Positions 6,695-12,685 of a DNA stretch of 13,211 bases are shown piece after piece. Both the position numbers and the translations under genes were made by a program. Position 1 is the stretch's first letter; every line of letters starts with the position of its first letter. The notes below the pieces were generated by a model. The model saw only the letters and a program-made list of their open reading frames with translations, was not told the origin of the DNA and did no database searches. This DNA is from Actinomycetales bacterium (GTDB taxonomy: Bacteria > Actinomycetota > Actinomycetes > Actinomycetales > BWSM-131): assembly GCA_030149025.1 (NCBI GenBank), contig JASBSH010000057.1, positions 1 through 13,211 on the forward strand, given 5' to 3'.

Positions 6695-7095
6695 CGCGTG
6701 CGTCGGTGACCGTCGACGGTGAGGTCGTCGGGGTGATCGACAAGCCGGGGCTGCTCGCCCTCGTCGGCGTGACTCACGACGACGGTCCGGACCAGGTGGA
6801 GAAGATCGCGAAGAAGATCGCGGACCTGCGGATCCTGCGCGATGAGAAGAGCGCTCTGGACGTCGGTGCGCCGGTGCTCGTGGTGTCCCAGTTCACGCTC
6901 TACGCCGACACGCGCAAGGGGCGGCGGCCGACGTGGAACGCCGCCGCGCCGGGGCCGGTGGCCGAGCCGATGGTGGAGGCGCTCGTCGAGGCGCTGAGGG
7001 CGCGGGGGCTGACCGTCGGGACCGGTGCGTTCGGGGCCGATATGGCCGTCGAGCTGGTCAACGACGGGCCGGTGACGTTGATCCTCGAGGCGTGA
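6670..7095 (+). CDS. dtd: D-aminoacyl-tRNA deacylase (DTD)
   Basis: 141 residues, full length for the family (about 140-150). DTD removes D-amino acids (D-Tyr and others) and glycine mischarged on tRNA, protecting translation. The N-terminus MRAVVQRVTRASVTVDGEVV is typical. Both defining motifs are intact: SQFTL (73-77), carrying the active-site Thr76 region, and NDGPVT (131-136), matching NxGPxT with the Gly-cisPro specificity element. It starts at GTG 6670 inside the end of the asparaginase gene (25-nt overlap), with a purine-rich SD-like GAGGGGAG about 7 nt upstream, which suggests translational coupling. A strong hairpin follows 29 nt after the stop, closing the operon. Confidence 0.95.
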   Translation: MRAVVQRVTRASVTVDGEVVGVIDKPGLLALVGVTHDDGPDQVEKIAKKIADLRILRDEKSALDVGAPVLVVSQFTLYADTRKGRRPTWNAAAPGPVAEPMVEALVEALRARGLTVGTGAFGADMAVELVNDGPVTLILEA

Positions 7096-7124
7096 CCGTG
7101 GCGCGTGTCCCCCCGGTTGCCGCT

Positions 7125-7163
7125 GAGTGCCGCCGTGGCGTTCCTAGGGCCACGGCGGCACTC
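7125..7163 (+). terminator. Strong terminator-like hairpin after dtd
   Basis: A perfect 15-bp stem, GAGTGCCGCCGTGGC (7125-7139) and GCCACGGCGGCACTC (7149-7163), with a 9-nt loop. There is no U-tract. It ends the asparaginase-dtd transcription unit and isolates the DUF2516 promoter. Confidence 0.85.
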
Positions 7164-7222
7164 TGCGGCGTTGGCGGAAGCTGAGCACGCAGCGCCGCCG
7201 CCGCCTTGGGCGGCTCGGGACG

Positions 7223-7228
7223 TAGGAT
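7223..7228 (+). promoter_or_regulatory. -10 box for a leaderless DUF2516 transcript
   Basis: TAGGAT ends 6 nt before the GTG at 7235, so a start 7 nt downstream of the box would begin at the start codon itself. No SD precedes this GTG. A clear -35 is not seen, as often in actinobacterial promoters. Confidence 0.55.
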
Positions 7229-7234
7229 TGCTCC

Positions 7235-7558
7235 GTGTCGTCGATCTTCGCCGTCCAGAGCGTGGTCATGCTGGTGCTCGGGCTCGTCGCACTGGGGCTT
7301 CAGGTGTTCTCCCTGGTGGACGCGGCTCGTCACCGCGCCGACTCCTTCACGGCGACCGGCAACCAGACCAAGCCGATCTGGCTCGCCATCACCGGGGTGG
7401 CCTCAGCGATCGGCTTCGTCTCGGTGACGAACCCGCTGAACATCTTCAACCTGATCGCCGTGGTCGCCGCCGCCGTCTACCTCACCAAGGTGCGGCCGCA
7501 GATCCAGCAGATCACCGGGCGGGGCGGTTCCTCCGGCGGGCACCGCGGGGGCTGGTGA
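7235..7558 (+). CDS. DUF2516 family small membrane protein
   Basis: 107 residues, matching the size of actinobacterial DUF2516 proteins such as M. tuberculosis Rv0476. Two or three hydrophobic segments are visible: about 3-25 (VVMLVLGLVALGLQVFSLVD), about 46-62 and about 68-85. A short conserved TKPIWL sits before the second helix and a conserved NIFNLIAVVAAAVYL segment forms the last. The tail (QIQQITGRGGSSGGHRGGW) is Gly/basic and probably cytosolic. Function is unknown. In mycobacteria this gene follows hbhA directly; here it lies about 6 kb away. The start is GTG with a leaderless-type -10 box. The next gene starts 3 nt after its stop, so they are almost certainly co-transcribed. Confidence 0.88.
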   Translation: MSSIFAVQSVVMLVLGLVALGLQVFSLVDAARHRADSFTATGNQTKPIWLAITGVASAIGFVSVTNPLNIFNLIAVVAAAVYLTKVRPQIQQITGRGGSSGGHRGGW

Positions 7559-7561
7559 CCG

Positions 7562-8083
7562 GTGCCGGCGACGATCGAGGCGGTCGAAGGTGACATCACC
7601 CGGCAGGACCTCGACGCGATCGTCAACGCCGCCAACTCCTCGCTGCTGGGCGGCGGAGGCGTCGACGGCGCCATCCACGCCGCCGCCGGTCCGTCCCTGC
7701 TGGCCGAGTGCCGCGAGCTTCGAGCGACGCGACTGCCCGACGGGCTGCCGACCGGCGAGGCCGTGGCCACGGGTGCCGGCAACCTGGCCGCCCGGTGGGT
7801 CATCCACACCGTCGGGCCGGACGCCCGCCGCGGCCAGACCGACCCCTCCCTGCTTGCGTCCTGCTTCAGCTCTTCCCTGGACGTCGCCACGCAGGTCGGC
7901 GCTCGGACGGTCGCCTTCCCGGCCATCTCGGCCGGGGTCTACGGGTGGGACGTCCACGATGTCGCGCGGGTCGCCGTCCAGACGGTTCGTGAGTACGTGA
8001 ACGGGACGGACCAGATCGACCTGGTGCGGTTCGTGCTGTTCGGTGCGCGTGCCCATGAGGCGTTCGCCGAACAGCTCAGCTGA
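7562..8083 (+). CDS. Macrodomain protein, O-acetyl-ADP-ribose deacetylase (YmdB-like)
   Basis: 173 residues: a single macrodomain. Members bind ADP-ribose and its derivatives and hydrolyse O-acetyl-ADP-ribose, ADP-ribose-1''-phosphate or ADP-ribose on proteins. Motifs: GDIT (10-13), IVNAANSSLLGGGGVDGAIH (20-39) with N25 and D35 at exactly the positions of the E. coli YmdB active-site residues, WVIHTVGP, and the second phosphate loop SAGVYGWD (123-130). Sequence and length fit the MacroD/YmdB class rather than the poly-ADP-ribose type. It starts at GTG 7562, 3 nt after DUF2516, with little SD. It is convergent with the RES toxin gene, which is of interest because RES toxins consume NAD+. Cytosolic. 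High confidence in family; the preferred substrate is open. Confidence 0.92.
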   Translation: MPATIEAVEGDITRQDLDAIVNAANSSLLGGGGVDGAIHAAAGPSLLAECRELRATRLPDGLPTGEAVATGAGNLAARWVIHTVGPDARRGQTDPSLLASCFSSSLDVATQVGARTVAFPAISAGVYGWDVHDVARVAVQTVREYVNGTDQIDLVRFVLFGARAHEAFAEQLS

Positions 8084-8100
8084 CCGCGCCCGCTTCGCCG

Positions 8101-8118
8101 GTGATCATGAAATCCCGG
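8101..8118 (+). repeat. Single GTGATCATG-type motif between convergent genes
   Basis: GTGATCATGAAATCCCGG begins 17 nt after the macrodomain stop, in the sense direction, inside the 56-bp gap before the RES gene's 3' end. It differs from the copy at 5253-5270 at one base in 18. No inverted partner is seen nearby. Confidence 0.75.
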
Positions 8119-8139
8119 TTCACGCCCGCAGACGCCTTT

Positions 8140-8805
8140 TCAGAGAACGAGCCGCAGGTCGTACTTGATGGCGATGCGGCGCAGTGCGGGCCGAAGCCCC
8201 GGATGGTTGAGCGGCATGTTCAGCCGGTAGCTGCTCGGGAGTGCGTCTGCTGCCCGCTCGTAGAGCGCCATGCAGCGGTGCGAGGGGAGGTTCGATGACT
8301 GGTAGTACAGGCCGTCGACGTCCGAGTACTGCTCGTAGATGTGACGCGACCACGCGCGGGCCGCGGCTCGTGGCCCCGTTGAGATCGCGCCGTTGCCCCC
8401 GGCGCGGCTGAGCCATGGCCCGTCGACGAGGTCCAGGAGGAGCAGGGGTCTCGTCGGGCGCCAGAGCACGAACCAGGGCGCGAGCGTGGAGAGGTCGATC
8501 GTGCGGGTCGAGCCGAAAACCTCAAGCACACATGCTTCGAGTGGATCGTTCGGGCGTTGGCCCCTACCCCGAGACGGCGCGTCGTACCGGATGCCGCGTC
8601 GAAGGCGCTCGCGGGTGGAGCCACGGTGGTGGTCGAACCTGCCGGAGGAAACCGGCCCGTCGGAGCGAAACCGATGCCAGGACTGAGGATGAGCCCCGGC
8701 GTTGAAGTAGATGCGGCCGATGTCCGTCGACCGGCCGAGGTGCAGGACGTCCGACCGACGGAGCTGCGGTAGCTCCTCCGGGGGCGGGGGGAGCCGGGTC
8801 GTCAT
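8140..8805 (-). CDS. RES-domain toxin (NAD+-degrading toxin of a RES-Xre type II system)
   Basis: 221 residues. RES toxins (MbcT and the Photorhabdus/Pseudomonas types) destroy cellular NAD+; M. tuberculosis MbcT does so by phosphorolysis. The Arg-Glu-Ser triad that names the domain can be placed: R56 in GRFDHH (R31 is an alternative), E95 in LEACVLEVFG, and S170/S171 in DGLYYQSSNLPSHRCMALYE. The surrounding pattern (GRFD, EVFGSTRTIDLS, DGLYYQSS) is characteristic. Start is ATG 8805; no good SD is visible, so translation is probably coupled to the antitoxin gene that ends 24 nt upstream. Gene order antitoxin-toxin is standard for this family. All three residues are present, so the toxin should be active unless another change intervenes. 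Confidence 0.85.
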   Translation of the reverse strand: MTTRLPPPPEELPQLRRSDVLHLGRSTDIGRIYFNAGAHPQSWHRFRSDGPVSSGRFDHHRGSTRERLRRGIRYDAPSRGRGQRPNDPLEACVLEVFGSTRTIDLSTLAPWFVLWRPTRPLLLLDLVDGPWLSRAGGNGAISTGPRAAARAWSRHIYEQYSDVDGLYYQSSNLPSHRCMALYERAADALPSSYRLNMPLNHPGLRPALRRIAIKYDLRLVL

Positions 8806-8829
8806 TCGCGTTGGTGCCGTCGGTCAAGA

Positions 8830-9594
8830 TCACGGGGCCGCGGGTATCGAGGTGATCAGCTCCGCCACCACTGAAGGGTCGTGACCCGAGAGCAGCCACT
8901 GGATGGGACTGACTGCGTGACCGCCCACCGAGAGGTCCGTGGTGGTCGCACGCATGAACTCGGTCACTGTGACGGGATGCAGTTGCGGTGGGACAGACGG
9001 CAGCACTGCGGCGATTCCTGGAACGGCCCCGTCCCGAGTGAACTGCCAGACAGGCAGGCGCCATGCGCGTCGGCCGCCGGACTGGATCCCGTACAACGTC
9101 CGGTCCGATAGTCGCTGGCGAACTCGTCCGGCGGACACCCGCAGCCGTTCGGCCGCCTGGTCGACGGTGAGCGCGTCATGCAGCATCGCTGCGTACTGAG
9201 CGGCCGTCGTGATCTCTGCACGCACGAATTCGGCCGGGCCACCCAGGTCGATTCCGGCCGACTCCAGGATGTCGCGCTCGTGCTGGGCCAGGTCGCTCGA
9301 TCCGGTGGTCCGAGGTGCTCGCGACAGTTCAACAGCCAGGACATCCAGCAGGTCCGGGACGGATGTCGAGTTGGCAGCCGCGATCTCCGTCAGCTGCCGT
9401 TCGTGCAGGAGCGCCTGGATCAGCGCCGCAGTCCTTCCGCTCCCCCTAGCGAGGTCGAGATGCTGTGCCTTGGCGAGGTCGATAGCCGTGACTTCCTCGT
9501 CAGGTCCCAGCGCGACGAGGTACAGCGCGGCGGCTCGCTCAGCCGGCGAGAAGTCCGCGAGAAGCTCGGAGACGTCGAAAACCTCGGTAGACAC
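8830..9594 (-). CDS. Putative DNA-binding antitoxin partner of the RES toxin (long form)
   Basis: 254 residues, longer than usual Xre/MbcA antitoxins (about 110-160). The assignment rests on position and on two regions. Residues 142-185 (LTVDQAAERLRVSAGRVRQR onwards, then GGRRAWRLPVWQF) look like an excisionase/MerR-like helix-turn-helix with a wing. Residues about 210-250 end with AVSPIQWLLSGHDPSVVAELI, resembling the toxin-binding C-terminus of Xre/MbcA/ParS antitoxins, which insert into the RES active site. The first roughly 110 residues form an Ala/Leu-rich helical region of unknown role. Start GTG 9594 has a perfect SD AGGAGG (9599-9604) 4 nt upstream, much stronger than the toxin's, as expected for antitoxin excess. 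Probably autoregulated. Confidence 0.72.
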   Translation of the reverse strand: MSTEVFDVSELLADFSPAERAAALYLVALGPDEEVTAIDLAKAQHLDLARGSGRTAALIQALLHERQLTEIAAANSTSVPDLLDVLAVELSRAPRTTGSSDLAQHERDILESAGIDLGGPAEFVRAEITTAAQYAAMLHDALTVDQAAERLRVSAGRVRQRLSDRTLYGIQSGGRRAWRLPVWQFTRDGAVPGIAAVLPSVPPQLHPVTVTEFMRATTTDLSVGGHAVSPIQWLLSGHDPSVVAELITSIPAAP

Positions 9595-9634
9595 GCTGCC
9601 TCCTGAGGCACGGGGCTTGCAGAAGCTAACGCCG

Positions 9635-9640
9635 ATAGTA
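9635..9640 (-). promoter_or_regulatory. Possible -10 box for the antitoxin-toxin operon
   Basis: On the minus strand TACTAT lies about 40 nt before the antitoxin start and leaves room for a leader carrying the AGGAGG. A -35 box is not convincing. The 112-bp gap 9595-9706 is the only place a dedicated promoter for this operon can lie. Confidence 0.3.
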
Positions 9641-9701
9641 GCCGCAAGTTCCGCCGACGCCTAGGGAGTGGCTGCTATGCGGAGCGTCTCGGGCACAACT
9701 G

Positions 9702-9710
9702 CATGATCAC
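9702..9710 (-). repeat. GTGATCATG-type motif overlapping the racemase stop codon
   Basis: Read on the minus strand, GTGATCATGCAG contains the racemase stop TGA as its second to fourth bases. It shares the 9-bp core with the other copies but not the RRAT extension, so it may be a second subtype or coincidence. Confidence 0.5.
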
Positions 9711-10828
9711 GGCGTGGGCGTGGGCCAGGTCGCGAGGACGTCGTCCACGGTGTCCCGACCAGGCCGCGGGGCCGGCCCAGCGACGGCGCTTGGCGTGCGG
9801 CTGAGCCTCGGCACCGGCGCCGGCTGGACCTGCCCCGCGACATCGACGAACGATCCGCGCCACTTGGCGTGCGGGTGGTCGGCCGCCTCGGTCAGCGACA
9901 GCACCGGAGCAACGCAGGCATCCGACCGCTCGAACACCGCCGCCCACTCGTCTCTGCCACGAGTGCCGAAAACGGCGGCGAAGCGTTCGCTGAGCTCGGG
10001 CCAGCTCGACCTTTGGTGCCGGTCGGGTAGCTCGCTCGGGTCGAAGCCGAGCAACCCTACGAACTCGGCGTAGAACTCGTCCTCCAGGGCACCGACGGCG
10101 ATGAACCGCCCGTCCGCGCACTCGTAGCAGCGATAGAACGGGGCGGACCCGTCGAGCAGGTTGTCGCCCCGGTTGTCGCGCCAAAGTCCTTCTGACACAA
10201 GGCCGTGGAGCATCGCCGTCATCATCGACGCACCCTCGGTCATCGAGGCGTCGACGACCTGGCCCCGGCCGCTGCGCTCGCGTTCCAGGAGCGCGGCGAG
10301 CACGCCGACGACCAGCGGCATCGCGCCGCCGCCGAAGTCGGCGACGTAGTTGATCGGGGGTGTGGGGGGTCGGTCGGAGGGTCCGATCGGGTGTAGCGCT
10401 CCGGACAGTGCCAGGTAGGTGATGTCGTGACCCGCCAGGTCCGCCCACGGCCCGTCCTGACCGAATCCGGTCAGTCGGGCGAAGACCAACCGGGGATTGC
10501 GTTCGAGGCACACGTCCGGCCCGATGCCGAGCCGCTCGCACACCCCCGGCCTGAACCCCTCCACCAGGACGTCGGCACGCTCGATCAGGTCCAGGAGCGC
10601 GCGGACGCCGTCCTCGGCTTTGAGGTCGATGGCGACCGAACGTCTCCCGCGCGCCAGGGGGTCGGGGGGTGGGGGAGCGACGTGCGTGTCGCCGTCCGGC
10701 GCCTGCTGGACGGGGCGCTCGACGCGGACGACGTCGGCGCCGAGATCGGACAGGACCGTGCACGCGAACGGTGCGGGCGCGATGCCCGCGAGCTCGAGGA
10801 CCCGGACGCCGGCGAGTGGACCCGTCAT
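9707..10828 (-). CDS. Alpha-methylacyl-CoA racemase-like protein (family III CoA-transferase fold)
   Basis: 373 residues. Alpha-methylacyl-CoA racemases epimerise 2-methylacyl-CoA esters so that branched-chain or sterol side chains can enter beta-oxidation; formyl-/succinyl-CoA transferases share the fold. The N-terminus GPLAGVRVLELAGIAPAPFA is characteristic. The racemase triad known from M. tuberculosis MCR (H126, D156, E241) is matched here by H134 (GHDITY), D164 (VADFGGG) and E249 (VGALEDEFY) with identical spacing, favouring racemase over CoA-transferase. Start is ATG 10828, preceded by AAGGT at 10835-10839; a longer frame to 10948 would add 40 unconserved Pro/Arg-rich residues. It stands alone, divergent from the kinase gene, with no fatty-acid or sterol genes nearby. 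The substrate is unknown. Confidence 0.88.
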   Translation of the reverse strand: MTGPLAGVRVLELAGIAPAPFACTVLSDLGADVVRVERPVQQAPDGDTHVAPPPPDPLARGRRSVAIDLKAEDGVRALLDLIERADVLVEGFRPGVCERLGIGPDVCLERNPRLVFARLTGFGQDGPWADLAGHDITYLALSGALHPIGPSDRPPTPPINYVADFGGGAMPLVVGVLAALLERERSGRGQVVDASMTEGASMMTAMLHGLVSEGLWRDNRGDNLLDGSAPFYRCYECADGRFIAVGALEDEFYAEFVGLLGFDPSELPDRHQRSSWPELSERFAAVFGTRGRDEWAAVFERSDACVAPVLSLTEAADHPHAKWRGSFVDVAGQVQPAPVPRLSRTPSAVAGPAPRPGRDTVDDVLATWPTPTP

Positions 10829-10834
10829 GGCGTT

Positions 10835-10839
10835 ACCTT
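10835..10839 (-). promoter_or_regulatory. Ribosome binding site fixing the racemase start at 10828
   Basis: On the minus strand AAGGT ends 6 nt before the ATG, directly ahead of the conserved MTGPLAGVRVLEL start. Confidence 0.6.
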
Positions 10840-10899
10840 GGCAGAGAAGTGCTGGCGGAATCCACGGTGGGGTCGACGGGGAGCACCGGGTGTACCGGT

Positions 10900-10905
10900 T
10901 AGCGT
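10900..10905 (+). promoter_or_regulatory. -10 box for a leaderless APH-like gene
   Basis: TAGCGT is followed by 6 nt and then ATG 10912, so transcription would start at the start codon. No SD lies before it. No convincing -35 is seen. Confidence 0.55.
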
Positions 10906-10911
10906 CGGGTG

Positions 10912-11730
10912 ATGGTCGACGAGTCGGGCTGGTCGGTGGCCGGCGCACCGGAAGTGACGGTTGCCGTGCCGGTTTCGGTGGTTCGCCTGGCCGCCGGACG
11001 GGACGTGCGACCCGTGTGGCAGAACGAGCTGGGCGGTCTCACGTTCGAGCTGCTCGGTTCCCCGCGCCTCTTCGTGAAATGGGCGCCTTCCGACAGCGGG
11101 ATCGACCTGGACGCCGAGAGGTTGCGTCTGGCTTGGTGCCGCCGGTTCACGTGTGTGCCCGAGGTCGTGGATGCCGGGAGCGACGGCGACGGGCGCTGGC
11201 TCGTCACCGGCGCCCTGGCAGGCGAGAGCGCGGTCTCGCCGCGCTGTGCCAGCGAGCCGGCTGTCGCGGTCACAGCGATCGGGGAGGGGTTGCGGGCACT
11301 TCACGACCGCCTGCCTGTAGCCGAGTGTCCGTTCTCCTGGGGCGCTGAGGAACGGCTGGAGCGGGCGCGGCTCGCGACAGAGCGCGGTTTCGGTGATCCG
11401 GAGCGGTGGCACCCCTCGCACCGCCACCTCTGCGTGGACGAGGCACTCGAGCGGGCAAGCGAGGTGCCGTCGATCGACCGGCTCGTGGTGTGCCACGGAG
11501 ACGCCTGCGCTCCCAACACGCTCATCACCGAAGACGGACGGTGGTCCGGTCACGTCGACCTGGGTGCGCTGGGTGTCGCCGACCGGTGGGCCGACCTCGC
11601 CGTTGCCACCTGGAGCACCGAGTGGAACTACGGGCCGGGGTTCGAGCAGTTGCTCCTCGACGCCTACGGGGTCGATCGCGACGACGAACGGATCCGCTAC
11701 TACCGCCTGCTGTGGGACCTGGGGTGCTGA
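10912..11730 (+). CDS. APH(3')-like aminoglycoside phosphotransferase family kinase
   Basis: 272 residues, the size of APH(3') enzymes (about 260-275), which phosphorylate the 3'-hydroxyl of kanamycin/neomycin-type drugs with ATP. The kinase residues are intact: K56 in FVKWAP (ATP), CHGDACAPN with H195, catalytic D197 and N202, and the Mg2+ Asp D216 in GHVDLGALGVADRWADLA. The wording HGDACxPN and GVADRxxDLA is closer to APH(3') than to the wider choline/homoserine kinase-like family. The C-terminus lacks the usual final Phe of APH(3') enzymes, ending in LWDLGC. The start is ATG 10912 (an overlapping GTG at 10909 is possible), preceded by a -10 box suited to leaderless expression. No transposon or integron part is next to it and composition matches its neighbours, so it looks like a resident chromosomal gene. 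Resistance activity is inferred from family. Confidence 0.82.
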   Translation: MVDESGWSVAGAPEVTVAVPVSVVRLAAGRDVRPVWQNELGGLTFELLGSPRLFVKWAPSDSGIDLDAERLRLAWCRRFTCVPEVVDAGSDGDGRWLVTGALAGESAVSPRCASEPAVAVTAIGEGLRALHDRLPVAECPFSWGAEERLERARLATERGFGDPERWHPSHRHLCVDEALERASEVPSIDRLVVCHGDACAPNTLITEDGRWSGHVDLGALGVADRWADLAVATWSTEWNYGPGFEQLLLDAYGVDRDDERIRYYRLLWDLGC

Positions 11731-11746
11731 AGCAGCGCCAACCCCT

Positions 11747-11798
11747 CCTTGCGTCAGCACGCGTGCGGGCCGGAACCCTCACATCCGCTGACGCAAGG
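11747..11798. terminator. Inverted repeat between convergent genes, possible two-way terminator
   Basis: CCTTGCGTCAGC (11747-11758) and GCTGACGCAAGG (11787-11798) are a perfect 12-bp inverted repeat with a 28-nt loop. The right arm lies inside the last codons of the methyltransferase gene. It can fold on transcripts of both converging genes; the long loop makes a terminator role only likely. Confidence 0.55.
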
Positions 11799-12591
11799 GC
11801 TGGGGGGCGACGGCGTCCCACGCGACCGTCACCTCACCGAGCCGCCACCGCCTCGGATCGTCGAGCAGCGGCCAATCGTCAGCCTTCAACGACCGGCACA
11901 TCGCCATGAACTGCTGCCGCGCACCGAAGCTGGCGTACGGGGCGTGACGCGCCCACGCGTCGTCCATCCCCTTCAGGAACTCGTGCACCCGCTCGCCGGG
12001 AACGTTGCGGTGGATCAGGGCCTTCGGCAACCGCTCGGCAACGTCGCCGGGCGTCTCCAGCCCGGCCAGTCGCAACGACACGCTCAGCGCCACCGGACCG
12101 TCGGCCGACAGCGTGACCCAGGCTGTGCGCCGTCCGATCTCGTCGCAGGTCGCATCCACGAGCAGTCCGCCGGCCGCAAGCCGCTCCCGCACAGCCGACC
12201 ACGCGCCGTCCACGTCGCCTTCATCGTACTGGCGCAACACGTTCGCGGCGCGGACGAGCACCGGCCGCCGCCCGGCAACCGGCCCGCCCAGCTCAAAACC
12301 GCCCAGTCCGAACGACAACCCCGGACGCGACAGCGGCGCCGCAGTGGCAACGCGGTCGGGGTCGATCTCCAGGCCCACCACATCGACGTCAGGGCGAACG
12401 CGCCGCAGCCGCTCGAACAGCTCAAGCGTCGTGACCGGTGACGCGCCGTACCCGAGGTCGACGACGAGAGGGTCGTCGGCGCGGCGCAGCAACCCGGCTG
12501 CAGGTCCGCAGAGCCAGCGGTCGATGCGGCGCAGCCGGTTGGTGTTGGTGGTTCCGCGCGTGATGACCCCGACCGGACGGTGGGCACGCAC
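11779..12591 (-). CDS. Class I SAM-dependent methyltransferase-like protein next to mshA
   Basis: 270 residues with a Rossmann-type methyltransferase core. Motif I is VVDLGYGASP (43-52), a variant in which the usual GxGxG is GYGAS; the next strand ends VVGLEIDP (71-78), with acidic residues placed to bind the ribose of SAM. A later segment (WSAVRERLAAGGLLVDATCDEIGRR; only partly conserved) fits motif post-III. The N-terminal ITRGTTNTNRLRRIDRWL (10-27) looks like a family-specific region. The C-terminal part holds a helical FLKGMDDAWARHAPYASFGARQQF segment. I know of similar genes beside mshA in actinobacteria but no characterised function. The start GTG 12591 is the most upstream and has no SD, so it is uncertain. 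It is divergent from mshA across about 94 bp. Confidence 0.7.
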   Translation of the reverse strand: MRAHRPVGVITRGTTNTNRLRRIDRWLCGPAAGLLRRADDPLVVDLGYGASPVTTLELFERLRRVRPDVDVVGLEIDPDRVATAAPLSRPGLSFGLGGFELGGPVAGRRPVLVRAANVLRQYDEGDVDGAWSAVRERLAAGGLLVDATCDEIGRRTAWVTLSADGPVALSVSLRLAGLETPGDVAERLPKALIHRNVPGERVHEFLKGMDDAWARHAPYASFGARQQFMAMCRSLKADDWPLLDDPRRWRLGEVTVAWDAVAPQPLRQRM

Positions 12592-12671
12592 GGGACACCA
12601 GGATGCCGGACGCCGTCACGCAGCTTCGCGGTACCCCTCGCCCCGGCGGGCGGTCACGTCGTGTGCTGGGT

Positions 12672-12677
12672 TACCGT
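12672..12677 (+). promoter_or_regulatory. -10 box for mshA, suited to a leaderless start
   Basis: TACCGT is followed by 8 nt and then GTG 12686, in frame with the conserved mshA sequence. No SD precedes this GTG or the next in-frame one at 12698. Confidence 0.45.
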
Positions 12678-12685
12678 CGCAGGTT

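Noticed and set aside
9675..10763. 362-codon minus-strand open frame
   Set aside because: Shifted frame of the racemase gene with extreme Arg/Pro content; the racemase frame carries the catalytic triad.
10829..10948. Longer start for the racemase
   Set aside because: It adds 40 Pro/Arg-rich residues not found in the family and would cross the promoter and start of the divergent kinase gene.
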